Origin: CAIYQJ01 sp963717255
GTDB taxonomy: Bacteria; Chloroflexota; Limnocylindria; Limnocylindrales; CSP1-4
NCBI GenBank assembly: GCA_963717255.1
Contig: CAVQVT010000001.1
Coordinates: forward strand, 1 to 64,000
DNA length: 64,000 nucleotides
Direction: 5' to 3'
The notes below the pieces were generated by a model. The model worked only from the letters and a program-made list of their open reading frames with translations. It was not told the DNA's origin and did not search any database. Shown here in pieces: positions 26,612 to 35,688 of this stretch (position 1 is the stretch's first letter; each line of letters opens with the position of its first letter). Made by a program: the position numbers and the translations under genes.

Positions 26612-26648
26612 GGACCGCGGCGGGCCGCCTCAGGCCCGGAGGCGGTCC
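26612..26648 (+). terminator. Bipartite hairpin after the small membrane protein
   Basis: The outer stem GGACCGC/GCGGTCC (7 bp) encloses the inner stem CGGGCC/GGCCCG (6 bp) with a GCCTCA loop. It begins four bases after the stop. Confidence 0.5.
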
Positions 26649-26959
26649 GGCCCGACCCCAGCTCCACTCGACGCCCCGCGGGCGTGCCGGAGCTCTGCCT
26701 CGATCGAGGGCGACCCGCACCGCGGCCGGGCAAGACGCGGTGTCGCCCGCGACGTCGCTGCCCTCGTGGCGGGCTCGCGGGCACGCGGCCCGACTCCGCC
26801 GCGCGTCACGCCGGCGGACCCCCCGACCCGCCGTGAGCCTGCCGGCTACCCCCGTGGTCGTGCATCATCGCTCCGGACGTCGCGAGCGCAGCGGCGGCGA
26901 GGTGAGGGAGGCCCCTGGATGCCCACTGCCGGCGTGGCGCCGATCCGGCCGACGGTCCG
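26649..26959. other. Intergenic stretch with no recognised feature
   Basis: This is GC-rich sequence between the hairpin and the AI-2E transporter gene. No coding pattern, repeat or clear promoter is visible. Confidence 0.4.
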
Positions 26960-28172
26960 ATGACGGACGCCGCTTCCGCCCCCGCGCACGAGCGCTCGCG
27001 CGCCGAGACGCTCCGGTCCCTGCTCGACCGGGACCGCGAATGGGTCCGCGCGCTGCTCATCCTCGCGACGATCGCGGCGCTCTTCATCGTCCTGGGATTC
27101 CTCGCGAGCTACTTCCAGGACTACTTCGAGATCATCCTCATCTTCTTCTTCGCGTGGTTCATCGCGTTCCTCGTCACGCCACCGGTGGACTGGATCCAGC
27201 GGCACGTCCCCCGGATGCCGCGCGCGATCTCGGTCATCCTCATCGTCATCCCGGTCGTCCTCCTGATCGCTGGGATCGTCGTCGTCGTCCTCGTCTCGGT
27301 CGTCTCCTCGCTCATCGGCCTGGTCGAGGCGATCGCGTCGCTCGGGTACAACCCGCCCGACTACCTCGACCGGATCCAGGCGTTCGTGGACGGCCTGGGC
27401 TGGAACGTGAACGTCAACGACGTCTTCCAGACGCTCGTCACGAACGTCCTCAAGGGGATGGCTGACTTCGCATTGCAGGCTCTTGGTGGGGTGACGGCGA
27501 GCATCGGCATCTTCATCAACACGATCGTCGTCATCAGCCTGGGCGTCTTCATGGCGATCGACCGCGACAAGATCCTCAACTTCGGGATGGAGCTGGTGCC
27601 GGCGGCGCGCCGCGAGGAGGCCACCCTCTTCCGGAAGAGCGTCAGCCACGCGTTCATCGGCTTCATCCGCTCGCAGTTGGCGCTCGGCGCTATCTACGGC
27701 GCCTGGGCGTTCATCGTCTCGTTCCTGCTCGGGCTCCCTGCCGCCGCGGCGATGGCGTTCCTCTCTGGCGTGATCATGGCCATCCCGATCTACGGGCCCT
27801 ACGTCTCCTGGCTCCCCCCGGTGATCGTGGCGCTCCTGTTCCGGCCGGACCTCGTGGTCATCACGGCGATCCTCATGCTCATCGGCTGGTTCATCGACGA
27901 GAACATCCTCGCCCCCGTCGTCCGGGCCGGCGCAGTGGAACTGCATCCGGTGGTGGTCATGGGCGCGTTCCTCCTCGGCGCGCACCTGGCCGGCGCGGTG
28001 GGCGCGCTCGTCGCGATCCCCATCGCCGCGATCATCAGCTCCTTCTTCTTCTACTGGCTCAAGCGCAGGCGGCAGTCGACGGGCGAGGACCACGCGGAGC
28101 CCGTCGACCGGATCGTCGACATCGTGCCGAAGGGGGCACCGCCCACCCGGCGAGGCACTCGACCCGGCCTGA
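26960..28172 (+). CDS. AI-2E family transporter (TqsA/PerM-like)
   Basis: This multi-pass membrane protein of the AI-2 exporter/PerM family has a first helix VRALLILATIAALFIVLG, then IILIFFFAWFIAFLVTPPVD, the extracytoplasmic domain, and the conserved C-terminal block FLSGVIMAIPIYGPYVSWLP and WFIDENILAPVV. The domain ends around 28070. The uninterrupted frame continues to 28690, right across cspA, with Arg/Pro/Gly-rich nonsense. I therefore place the true end at the TGA at 28170-28172 in the neighbouring frame, assuming one indel around 28130-28155. This end is an inference. Start ATG 26960. Confidence 0.75.
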
Positions 28173-28296
28173 GCGACGCCGCGCGCCCACGGGGCCGAGC
28201 GCCGCCGTGCGCCCCCGAGAAGGCTGGGCCGGCTCTCGAAGGCCGGCCGGCGTGCGACGCGCCACCCGGGGGCCCCGGAGGGCCGGGCGAACGCCT

Positions 28297-28409
28297 GTGC
28301 TACACTGTGGGCCGCCACACAGCGTGGCGATGCTCCGCGTGGTCGACCCCCCTTCTCGAACGGACCGTGCGTTCTGCCGATGTCGTTCGAGAAGCGCGTG
28401 GAGGTCATC
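28297..28409 (+). promoter_or_regulatory. cspA promoter and roughly 100-base leader
   Basis: An extended -10 (TGC TACACT, hexamer 28301-28306) has no good -35. The leader that follows holds a small hairpin (CGCCAC/GTGGCG, 28313-28329). Long structured leaders are usual for cold-shock genes. Confidence 0.45.
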
Positions 28410-28613
28410 ATGACCGCCGGAACAGTCAAGAAGGTCGTCGCCGACCGCGGATTCGGATTCATCACCGCCGAGGATGGGAAGGATTACTTCTTCCACCGCG
28501 GCGAGCTCGACCCCTCGATGGACTTCGACCGCCTCATCGGCGGCGAGCGCGTCCAGTTCGAGGTCGAGGCGAGCCCCAAGGGGCCGCGCGCCATCAAGGT
28601 GCAGGCAGCCTGA
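28410..28613 (+). CDS. Cold-shock domain protein
   Basis: This 67-residue CspA-type nucleic-acid chaperone carries RNP1-like GFGFITAEDGKDYFFHRGEL; the usual KGFGFI is here RGFGFI. It ends RVQFEVEASPKGPRAIKVQ. ATG 28410 is chosen because GGAGG lies six bases upstream; an in-frame ATG at 28380 would add an atypical ten-residue extension. The protein acts in the cytoplasm on RNA and single-stranded DNA. A strong terminator follows at once. Confidence 0.93.
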   Translation: MTAGTVKKVVADRGFGFITAEDGKDYFFHRGELDPSMDFDRLIGGERVQFEVEASPKGPRAIKVQAA

Positions 28614-28619
28614 CGAAGG

Positions 28620-28647
28620 GAACGGCCCGTCTTCGGACGGGCCGTTC
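28620..28647 (+). terminator. Strong hairpin terminator of cspA with TTCG tetraloop
   Basis: A perfect 12-bp stem (28620-28631 with 28636-28647) is closed by the extra-stable TTCG loop, six bases after the stop codon. Confidence 0.85.
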
Positions 28648-28760
28648 GACTTCCAGCGGTCGGCAGCGCGCCGATGGGATCGCGTCCTGATCCGTCGTGA
28701 TCGTCCCGCCCCCAGGCCACCGGGCACCCCGGACCGCCCGCGCACCGATCGGAGAACACC

Positions 28761-29942
28761 ATCGTACGGACCGCCTTCGTCTCCTCCTATCCCCCCAGGC
28801 GCTGCGGCATCGCGACGTTCACGAACGAGCTCGGCCGCGTCACCGGGGACCGGGAGGTCGTCGTCATCCACCCGCCCGAAGAGGCCACGCCGTACCCGAT
28901 CGAGGTCCACCACCGGATCCGACGGGACGAGAGGCTCGACTACGTGGCGGTCGCCCACTCGCTCGCCCCCTGCGTCGACGTCGTCTCGATCCAGCACGAG
29001 TACGGCATCTGGGGCGGCCCGGACGGCGAGGCGGTCATCGACTTCATCCGCGCGCTCCCGGTCCCCGCGGTCGCGACGCTCCACACGGTCCTCCGGGACC
29101 CGACCGAGCACCAGCGGGCCATCCTCATGGAGCTGGTCGCCCGCGCGGCGTCCACCATCGTGATGTCACGCTCCGCGGCCTCCGTGCTCCAGGCCGTGTA
29201 CGGCGTGGACCCCACGCGGCTCGAGATCATCCCCCACGGCGTCCCGGACCTCCCGATCGTCGACTCGTCGGTCGCGAAGGAGGGTCTGGAGCTGACCGGA
29301 CGGTCGACGATCCTGAGCTTCGGGCTGCTCGGACCCGGCAAGGGGTACGAGCTCGCCATCGAGGCGCTCCCTGCCGTCGTCGCCGCCCATCCCGACGTCC
29401 TGTACGTCATCGTCGGCGCCACGCACCCCGACCAGGTCCGCCACGCCGGCGAGGCCTATCGCGCCTCGCTCGTCGAGCAGGTCGCCCGCCTTCGTCTCGG
29501 GGATCACGTCCGCTTCGTCGATCGCTTCGTCGGGCGCGTCGAGCTCATGCGCTGGCTCCAGGCCTCCGACGTCTTCGTCACCCCGTATCCCAACCTCGAG
29601 CAGATCGTCTCCGGGACGCTCTCGTACGCGATGGGCGCCGGGCGCGCGATCGTCTCCACGCCGTATGCGTACGCGTCGGAGCTGCTCGCCGACGGACGTG
29701 GCGTGCTCATCGCGCCGGGGTCCGCGCCCGATCTCGCCGAGGCGCTCGATCACCTGCTGTCGGACCGCGAGCGCCGGGAGGGGATGGGTCGGCGGGCCCA
29801 CGAGTACAGCCGTCGGATGGTCTGGTCCGCCGTGGGCCGCGAGCACGAGCGCGTCCTCGACCGCGCCGCCCGCGCCGAAGGCGGGGTCCGCCCGCGCGCC
29901 CGGACGGTCGCGGCCGCCAGGACGGTCGCGGCGAGTGCCTGA
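28761..29942 (+). CDS. GT-B (family 4-like) glycosyltransferase with a probable ATC start
   Basis: This 393-residue glycosyltransferase has an N-terminal domain VRTAFVSSYPPRRCGIATFT and an acceptor region with SIQHEYGIWGG. The donor-binding C-terminal domain carries STILSFGLLGPGKGYELAIE, FVTPYPNLEQIVSGTLSYAM and GRAIVSTPYAYASELL. It would use a nucleotide sugar in the cytoplasm. No ATG, GTG, TTG or CTG precedes the conserved N-terminus after the last in-frame stop (28698). ATC at 28761 sits exactly where the family has Met and has GGAG six bases upstream. Otherwise a sequence error has changed ATG, or a shorter protein starts at GTG 28944. The next gene overlaps its end. Confidence 0.82.
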   Translation: MVRTAFVSSYPPRRCGIATFTNELGRVTGDREVVVIHPPEEATPYPIEVHHRIRRDERLDYVAVAHSLAPCVDVVSIQHEYGIWGGPDGEAVIDFIRALPVPAVATLHTVLRDPTEHQRAILMELVARAASTIVMSRSAASVLQAVYGVDPTRLEIIPHGVPDLPIVDSSVAKEGLELTGRSTILSFGLLGPGKGYELAIEALPAVVAAHPDVLYVIVGATHPDQVRHAGEAYRASLVEQVARLRLGDHVRFVDRFVGRVELMRWLQASDVFVTPYPNLEQIVSGTLSYAMGAGRAIVSTPYAYASELLADGRGVLIAPGSAPDLAEALDHLLSDRERREGMGRRAHEYSRRMVWSAVGREHERVLDRAARAEGGVRPRARTVAAARTVAASA

Positions 29943-31033
29943 CCGCCTGCCCCTGTTCCCGGTGAGCCGGACGCACCTCGACGCGCTGACGGACGAGATC
30001 GGCATCGCGCAGCACGCGACCGGGGCGCGACCGGACCTCTCCCACGGGTACTGCGTCGACGACGTCGCCCGCGCCCTCCAGGTCGACCTCCTCCACGCGC
30101 GCCGGCTCGGCTGGCAGGCCGTCTCGGAGACCGCGTGGCGCAGCGTCGCGTTCCTGTCGGAAGCCTTCGAGGAAGGGACCGGCCGGTTCCGCAACATGCG
30201 GCGCGCCGACGGGTCCTGGGTGGACGAAGTCGGCTCCGAGGACGCGCAGGGACGAGCGATCCACGCCCTCGGCGACGCCATCGCCGCCGCCCCGACCAGC
30301 AGCTTCCGCGAGGCGGCCGGGGCCGTGTTCGCCGCCGCCCTGCCCGGTGTCGAGGGGCTGGGCGCGATCCGCGCCCGTGCGTCCGTGGCGCTCGGCTGCG
30401 ACGCCGCGATCCGGGGCGGGGCACGCGGCCCGGTCGCCCGGACCTATCGCGTGGTCTTCGAGGGGCTGCGACGCGACGTCACGCCGTGCTCGACCACCTC
30501 GTGGCGGTGGCCGGGACCGGAGATCACGTACGAGACCGCGCTCGTTCCCCGCGCGCTCATCGTCGCCGGGCACGCCCACGGCGCGCCGGACGCCGTCGCC
30601 GCGGGTCTCCGGGTCCTCGACTGGCTCATCGACGCTGCGACCGCGCCCGGCGGCCACCTGAGCCCGGTGGGCAACGGGTGGTGGCTCGACGGAGGTGAGC
30701 GCTCCCGGTTCGACCAGCAGCCGATCGAGGCGACGAGCATCCTCCTCGCGGCCGAGGCGGCGCTCGACGCCACCGGCGACGAGCGGTATCGGACCGCCAT
30801 GGAGGCCGCCTACGCGTGGTTCCTCGGCGTCAACGACACCGGCGTCCCGATCGCCGATGCCGTGAGGGGCGCGAGCCACGACGGGCTGACCGCCGGCCGG
30901 CCCGAACCTCAACGAGGGCGCCGAGTCGACGCTCATGTGGCTCATGGCCCTGGAGCACATCCGGGGGCTCCGGACCAGGTCATCCCCCGGACGCGTCGCC
31001 GACCCGGGGCTTCCCGCGGTCGTGGGCCGATGA
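29935..31033 (+). CDS. Glycosyltransferase-associated helical (alpha/alpha-barrel-like) protein, frame break
   Basis: The protein begins at GTG 29935, overlapping the glycosyltransferase by eight bases. It opens LPLFPVSRTHLDALTDEIGI and QHATGARPDLSHGYCVDDVARAL, a pattern seen in partner or C-terminal domains of bacterial glycosyltransferases next to GH130 genes. Later blocks (WRWPGPEITYETALVPRALI, LSPVGNGWWLDGG, FDQQPIEATSILLAAEAAL) have the Trp/Gly/Asp-rich loops of a six-hairpin barrel. The frame switches around 30895; removing one C gives PNLNEGAESTLMWLMALEHI. The end overlaps the next gene by ATGA. The catalytic role is unknown. Confidence 0.7.
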
Positions 31034-32013
31034 CGCGACCACAGGACGCGATGCTGTTCCGCAGGTCCGCGGCCAACCCGCTCCTGACCGCCGCGGACGT
31101 CCCGTACCCGGCGAACTCGATCTTCAACCCGGGTGCCGCGCGGGTCGACGGCGACACGGTCCTCCTCGCCCGCGTCGAGGACCTGCGCGGCATCTCCCAG
31201 CTGCACGTCGCACGCAGCGCGGACGGCGAGACGGGCTGGCGCTTCGACCCGGGCGTCCTCCTCCGGTCGGACGGCGACCGGTACCCGGAGGAGATCTGGG
31301 GCTGCGAGGACCCGCGCCTCACGTGGCTCCCCGAGCGCGACGAATGGGCCATCGCCTACACGGCGTTCAGCCGCCGCGGACCGCTGGTGTCGCTCGCGAT
31401 GACGCGCGACCTGCGGACCGTCGAGCGTCTCGGTCCGGTGATGCCTCCCGAGGACAAGGACGCCGCGCTCTTTCCGCGGCGGTTCGGCGGGCGCTGGGCC
31501 ATGATCCACCGACCGGCGCCCCTGCGCGGCGGCGCGCACATGTGGATCTCCTTCTCGCCGGACCTCGTGCACTGGGGCGACCACACGCTCCTGCTCGAGG
31601 CGCGGGATGGGGCATGGTGGGACGCGGGGAAGATCGGCCTCGGCCCGCCGCCACTGGAGACCCCGGACGGATGGCTCGTCCTGTACCACGGAGCCCACAC
31701 GACCGCGGACGGGCCGATCTACCGGGTCGGCCTCGCGCTGCTCGATCTCGAGGATCCTCGGATCGTCCTGCGCCGGACGGACGAATGGGTCTTCGGCCCC
31801 GCCGAGCCGTACGAGGTCTCGGGCGACGTTGGTCGCGTCGTCTTCCCGTGCGGCTGGATCCTCGACGAGCCCGCCGACCGCCTCACCGTCTACTACGGGG
31901 CGGGCGACTCCGTCGTCGCCTCCGCGTCGGCGCGCTTCAGCGACGTGCGCGAGCGCGTCGCGAACGCGCCGGTCCCTCCCGCGTCCGGCGCGGGCACGGT
32001 CTCGCGCGTCTAG
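31030..32013 (+). CDS. GH130-family glycosidase/phosphorylase
   Basis: This 327-residue five-bladed beta-propeller enzyme is of glycoside hydrolase family 130 (mannoside phosphorylases and beta-1,2-mannosidases). Visible family blocks are PANSIFNPGAARVDGDTVLL, EIWGCEDPRLTWL, EDKDAALFPRRFGGRWAMIH, WWDAGKIGLGPPPLETPDGW and VVFPCGWILDE. The ATG at 31030 overlaps the previous stop. The triad of glycosyltransferase, helical partner and GH130 suggests making and trimming a mannose-containing oligosaccharide. Phosphorylase versus hydrolase activity cannot be told here. Confidence 0.87.
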   Translation: MTRPQDAMLFRRSAANPLLTAADVPYPANSIFNPGAARVDGDTVLLARVEDLRGISQLHVARSADGETGWRFDPGVLLRSDGDRYPEEIWGCEDPRLTWLPERDEWAIAYTAFSRRGPLVSLAMTRDLRTVERLGPVMPPEDKDAALFPRRFGGRWAMIHRPAPLRGGAHMWISFSPDLVHWGDHTLLLEARDGAWWDAGKIGLGPPPLETPDGWLVLYHGAHTTADGPIYRVGLALLDLEDPRIVLRRTDEWVFGPAEPYEVSGDVGRVVFPCGWILDEPADRLTVYYGAGDSVVASASARFSDVRERVANAPVPPASGAGTVSRV

Positions 32014-32082
32014 GTCGACCCCGAGCGATCCCCACGTCCGGCCCGGTGCCCCGGGGCGTCGCGCCGTCGGGGCGGGGCGCGG

Positions 32083-32679
32083 TCAGGTACCGAGGAGCGA
32101 GACGTCGGGCCTCTCGCGGTCCTCGGGCCTTGCCTCGAAGAACTCGCGCTGGCGCCAGCGGAGGACCGGTGCGAGCAGGACGCCGGGCACCTGCCGGATC
32201 GTCGTGTTGTACCGGTAGACGGAGTCGTTGTAGAGCTCCCGTCGGTCGGCGATCATCTCCTCGAGCCGGGCGATCTGCCCCTGCAGCTCCAGCACGTTCT
32301 CCTGCGACGAGATGTCGGGGTACGCCTCGACGGTGGCGAGGAGGGTCCGGACCGCGGCACTCGTCCCGTCCGAGGCGGCCGCCTGGGCCGGCGGGGGATC
32401 GTCCGGCGACCAGCGCGCACGCTGGCGGGTGACCTCCTCCAGGACGGCCTTCTCGAACCCCATGAGCCCCTTCACGGCGTTCACGAGGTTGGGGAGCTGA
32501 TCGTGACGTTGCTGGAGGGCCACCTCGATGTTGGCCCACGCCTTGTCGGCCCGCTGCCGCAGCGCGACCACGAGGTTGAAGGTCGTCACGCCCAGGAAGA
32601 ACAGCAGGAAGAGCGCGAGGGCCACCGCGAATGCCACGGCCACGCTGACGGGATCGACGTTGACGGGCTCGAGGCTCAC
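32083..32679 (-). CDS. LemA family membrane protein
   Basis: This intact 198-residue LemA protein has an N-terminal transmembrane helix (VAVAFAVALALFLLFFLG), then TFNLVVALRQRADKAWANIE, the core signature QQRHDQLPNLVNAVKGLMGFEK, and a C-terminal coiled region (ELQGQIARLEEMIADRRELYN, then SVYRYNTTIRQVPGVLLA). LemA proteins have a coiled-coil body outside the membrane; their role is unclear. GTG 32679 has GGAGG upstream and overlaps the GIDE stop (GTGA). It is the last gene of a four-gene envelope operon. Confidence 0.9.
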   Translation of the reverse strand: MSLEPVNVDPVSVAVAFAVALALFLLFFLGVTTFNLVVALRQRADKAWANIEVALQQRHDQLPNLVNAVKGLMGFEKAVLEEVTRQRARWSPDDPPPAQAAASDGTSAAVRTLLATVEAYPDISSQENVLELQGQIARLEEMIADRRELYNDSVYRYNTTIRQVPGVLLAPVLRWRQREFFEARPEDRERPDVSLLGT

Positions 32680-33780
32680 GCGAGCGACCCTCCGCGGGCG
32701 AGGTAGGCGAGGACGAGGGCGGAGGCGATCGCGAGGACGCCACCCGCGAGCCCGACGAGGAAGCGATCCCGCTCGCGCCCGGCCGCGACCGCGGGCTCGC
32801 CGTCGTAGATCGCGAGCGCCATCCCGTCGCCGGCGGCGAGGATGAGCTCGTCGTCGGCGATCTCGAACCGGCGCTCTACCCGGGCGGCCAGCTCGGCGTC
32901 GCCGGCGGGGAGCGGAGTGGCTCCCGGATCGAGCTCGGGCGGCCGGATCGGCTTGCCGATCCCGAAGCCGGGGATCGCGGCGTTCCCCCACGCCTCCTCC
33001 GGCGTGGCCGCGAGGATGCCGGCGGCACGCGCCTCGGCCAGGTCGGCGAGGAGCGCCGGGTCGTCCGGCGGGACGGTCGCGTCCCACGCGGCGCTCGATG
33101 TCCGCGCCAGCCGGGTCGGGGAGCGACGCGAACGGCATCGCCCACCCGACGATCGTCACGGTGTCGCCGGGTGCGATCCGGGCCTCCGTGTAGCTCCGCG
33201 GGCCTGCCGGGGCGCCGAGGGGCGAGCGCAGACCCGAATCGTGCGCCGGCCCACTCTGCGCCGCCCGGGTCGCCGCTGCCGCCCGGACCGCTGCCCCGCA
33301 CCGCGAGGAGCTCGGCGATCCGCGCCTCGTGATCGTCCTCGGTGACGGCGATGCGCGTCGGCCCGGTGTTGAGACGGACGGCGGCCGGGCCGTCGAGGTC
33401 GACGCTGCCCGCCCTCGCTGAGGTCGTCCGGGGCGGTGAAGCTCGCGTCGCGCGGGAAGACGCGGATCGAGCCCGACGCGTCCCTGACGCGGAAGCCGAC
33501 CGCGCACGCCTCGTCGAGGATCGTGCGCGATGAGCGGCCGGTCGATTCCTCCACTCGGGCCCGGTACCAGACGCACCTCTCGCTCTGGAGGGGCGAGACG
33601 AGCAGGGCGGCATCCGGTTCGACGACCCCGCTGACGCGGACCTCGCCCGCGGCGATCGACGCGATCGGGGGAGGTGGAGATGCCGCCGATCCGCTGGGCG
33701 CGGAGGTATGCGGACAGGCCCCGCCAGAAGAGGACGAGGCCCAGGACGACACCGCCCGCCGCGAGCCAGGCGAGGATCAC
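32676..33780 (-). CDS. GIDE-domain membrane protein, several frame breaks
   Basis: The pieces, in order, are an N-terminal helix (VILAWLAAGGVVLGLVLFW), SGVVEPDAALLVSPLQSERC with CVWYRARVEES (the GIDE domain core), AVRLNTGPTRIAVTEDD, then SYTEARIAPGDTVTIVGWA, and a C-terminal helix near residue 340 (VGLAGGVLAIASALVLAYLA). Frames switch around 33420, 33230, 33100 and 32900. Corrected length is about 365 residues, and the blocks match E3-ligase-type GIDE domain proteins, found in bacteria next to LemA. The gene overlaps lemA by four bases. So many breaks in one kilobase could also indicate real decay. Confidence 0.6.
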
Positions 33781-33835
33781 GGGACGGGCGCCCGGGGGCG
33801 GGGACGCTCGGCCGCCACGGGACGCACCTGCGCCC

Positions 33836-34548
33836 TCAGGCCCGTCGGAACGATGCGAGGACGAGGATGACCCCCAGTGCGACCAGGAGGACCGGCCCCA
33901 CGATCCCCCAGTCCAGCTGCGGGGCGACCTGGGCGAGGAGGAAGGCACCGCCGAGGCCGACGAGCACGAGCCCACCGACGATCGCCCCGGTCCGCGCGTC
34001 CCGCGCGTGCTGGTCGGTCTCGCCCGAGACCGGCCTCCCGGACGCATCCCACCCCGAGCCCCACGCGGGAGCGGGGCCCGGCGCCGCCGTGTTCCGCCGG
34101 GGCCACGAAGGCGGCCGTCGCCGCCGGGATCGCGGCGAACCCGACACCCCCGGCAGAGGCGTCCGGGGCCGCGTGGGCCGGGGCGGCCTCCCCGCCCAGT
34201 GCGGTGTCCGTCGCGGTCCCGGAGGTCCGGCTCCCATCCGGCCGGCGGCACGGAGGACGCCGGGGCAGGCCACGCCGAGGAGGGCGGGGCGGGGGTGCCC
34301 CAGGGGGGCGGCGGGGCTCCGGCTGCGCCAGCGGCGCGGGCCGCGGCCTCGTAGCCGGGCGGAGCCTCCGGGATGACGATCGCCATGACGAAGTAGAGGA
34401 TCACCAGCGGGACGATCCCCGTGAGCACCGTGACGATCGCGTACGCGATCCGGACGATGGACGGGTCGATCCCGAAGCGGAGCGAGAAGCCGCCGAGGAC
34501 GCCGAGGAACATCCGGTCCTCGCGCGCCCGGTAGATGCGATCGTTCAC
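33836..34548 (-). CDS. PspC-domain protein, frame break
   Basis: Residues 1-60 from GTG 34548 form a PspC domain: RIYRAREDRMFLGVLGGFSL, RFGIDPSIVRIAYAIVTVL, then helix VPLVILYFVMAIVIPEAP. A Pro/Ala/Gly linker follows, and a C-terminal pair of helices in another frame (VGGLVLVGLGGAFLLAQVAP and LLVALGVILVLASF) resembles the LiaI/DUF5668 unit. The frame changes in the linker around 34080-34240. PspC proteins sense or buffer inner-membrane stress. Its start overlaps the upstream LiaF-like stop by GTGA. Confidence 0.7.
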
Positions 34549-35504
34549 CGACACGTCCCTTCCCGCTCCAGCCGGACGCTGCTCAGGTTCGCCTCGATCC
34601 GGAGCGTGGCGCCGTTCGCTGCCGTGAAGCCCGGCGTCTCGTAGACGGTCCCGTTCTGCGTGAGACCCGGGAGGTCCCAGCTGACGAGCGCGCCGGTGGT
34701 CTGGATCCGGAGCGGCAGGTCGGCCGGCGCGCAGATGACCAGCGACGACAGGTTCGCGCCGAGGCGACCGGTGGAGAGCCCCGTCCTGGGGAGCCCGACG
34801 CGGAGAGAGCCGACGTTGACCTCGCCGTCGATGCGGCCGACGGACGAGCCGCCGAGGTCCACCCGCACGTCCGCCGCGTTCGACCCGACGGTGGCGGAAT
34901 CGAGCGCGAGCCCGTCCAGCGGGATCCTCGCGGTCCCGGCGTCCACCTCGATCGTCAGCCTGTCCGTCGCACCCGACGGCACCGTGACCTCCCAGAGGCT
35001 GCCGGCCGCGCCCCCGAACGGGGTGCCCGACCCACCAGGACCGCTCACGACGAGTCCGGACGCGCTCTCGGCGATCCGTGGCCCGTCGTCGGCCTGCGGG
35101 CCCCACGCGACCCGCCAGTCGGCGCCGGGCCCGGCGCTGGCGTTCACCCGGGCGCAGGCGGCTTCGATGGAGACGGAGGCGCCGCCGGCCAGCGTGCCGC
35201 CCTGCGAGGCGACCGTCGTCGCCGAGCCCGGCGGGCCGCAGGTGACCCCGAAGGACGGACCGACCGCGAGGAAGGACCCGAGCAGCAGACCGCCGGTCGC
35301 CGCGACGATGATCCCGCCGAGCGCCTCGAACCGCGTGCGGCGGAGCAGCAGGCCCACGCCGGCGCCGACGAGGAAGAGGGGCCAGAGGCGCCACGCCTGG
35401 GACAGGTCCACGCCGGGGATCCAGCCGAGCTGGTCGGCGAGAGGGACGAGGCCGAGGACGATGAAGAAGACTCCCCAGCCCAGGAAGCCGCGATGGACGC
35501 GCAC
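34545..35504 (-). CDS. LiaF-like membrane protein (DUF5668 helices plus beta-helical domain)
   Basis: GTG 35504 has GGAGG seven bases upstream and gives a 319-residue protein. It starts with four hydrophobic helices (FLGWGVFFIVLGLVPLADQL, WPLFLVGAGVGLLLRR, GGIIVAATGGLLLGSFLAVG) of the LiaI/DUF5668 type. The long extracytoplasmic C-terminus is a repetitive Ser/Gly/Asp beta structure (TIEVDAGTARIPLDGLALDS, LRIEANLSSVRLE), like LiaF or putative adhesins. It is intact and first in the operon. LiaF in Firmicutes damps an envelope-stress sensor; no histidine kinase gene is adjacent here. Confidence 0.78.
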   Translation of the reverse strand: MRVHRGFLGWGVFFIVLGLVPLADQLGWIPGVDLSQAWRLWPLFLVGAGVGLLLRRTRFEALGGIIVAATGGLLLGSFLAVGPSFGVTCGPPGSATTVASQGGTLAGGASVSIEAACARVNASAGPGADWRVAWGPQADDGPRIAESASGLVVSGPGGSGTPFGGAAGSLWEVTVPSGATDRLTIEVDAGTARIPLDGLALDSATVGSNAADVRVDLGGSSVGRIDGEVNVGSLRVGLPRTGLSTGRLGANLSSLVICAPADLPLRIQTTGALVSWDLPGLTQNGTVYETPGFTAANGATLRIEANLSSVRLEREGTCR

Positions 35505-35688
35505 CGATGGACCTCCACGGGGCACCGCGCCCGTCCGTGATGCCGGGCGCCCGACCGATCGTACGCCCGGCCGGAAGCAGTGGCGAGGTGCGGCGGCAAG
35601 GGTCCTCATGTGACTTTCCGCCCGTGGTAGCCTCGGGTCCCGGGACGGGCGCATCGGGGCGCCGCCACGGTCTCGACGGGAGCAGCGG

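Noticed and set aside
28380..28409. Ten-residue N-terminal extension of the cold-shock protein from ATG 28380
   Set aside because: The GGAGG site fits ATG 28410, and the shorter protein matches the family start.
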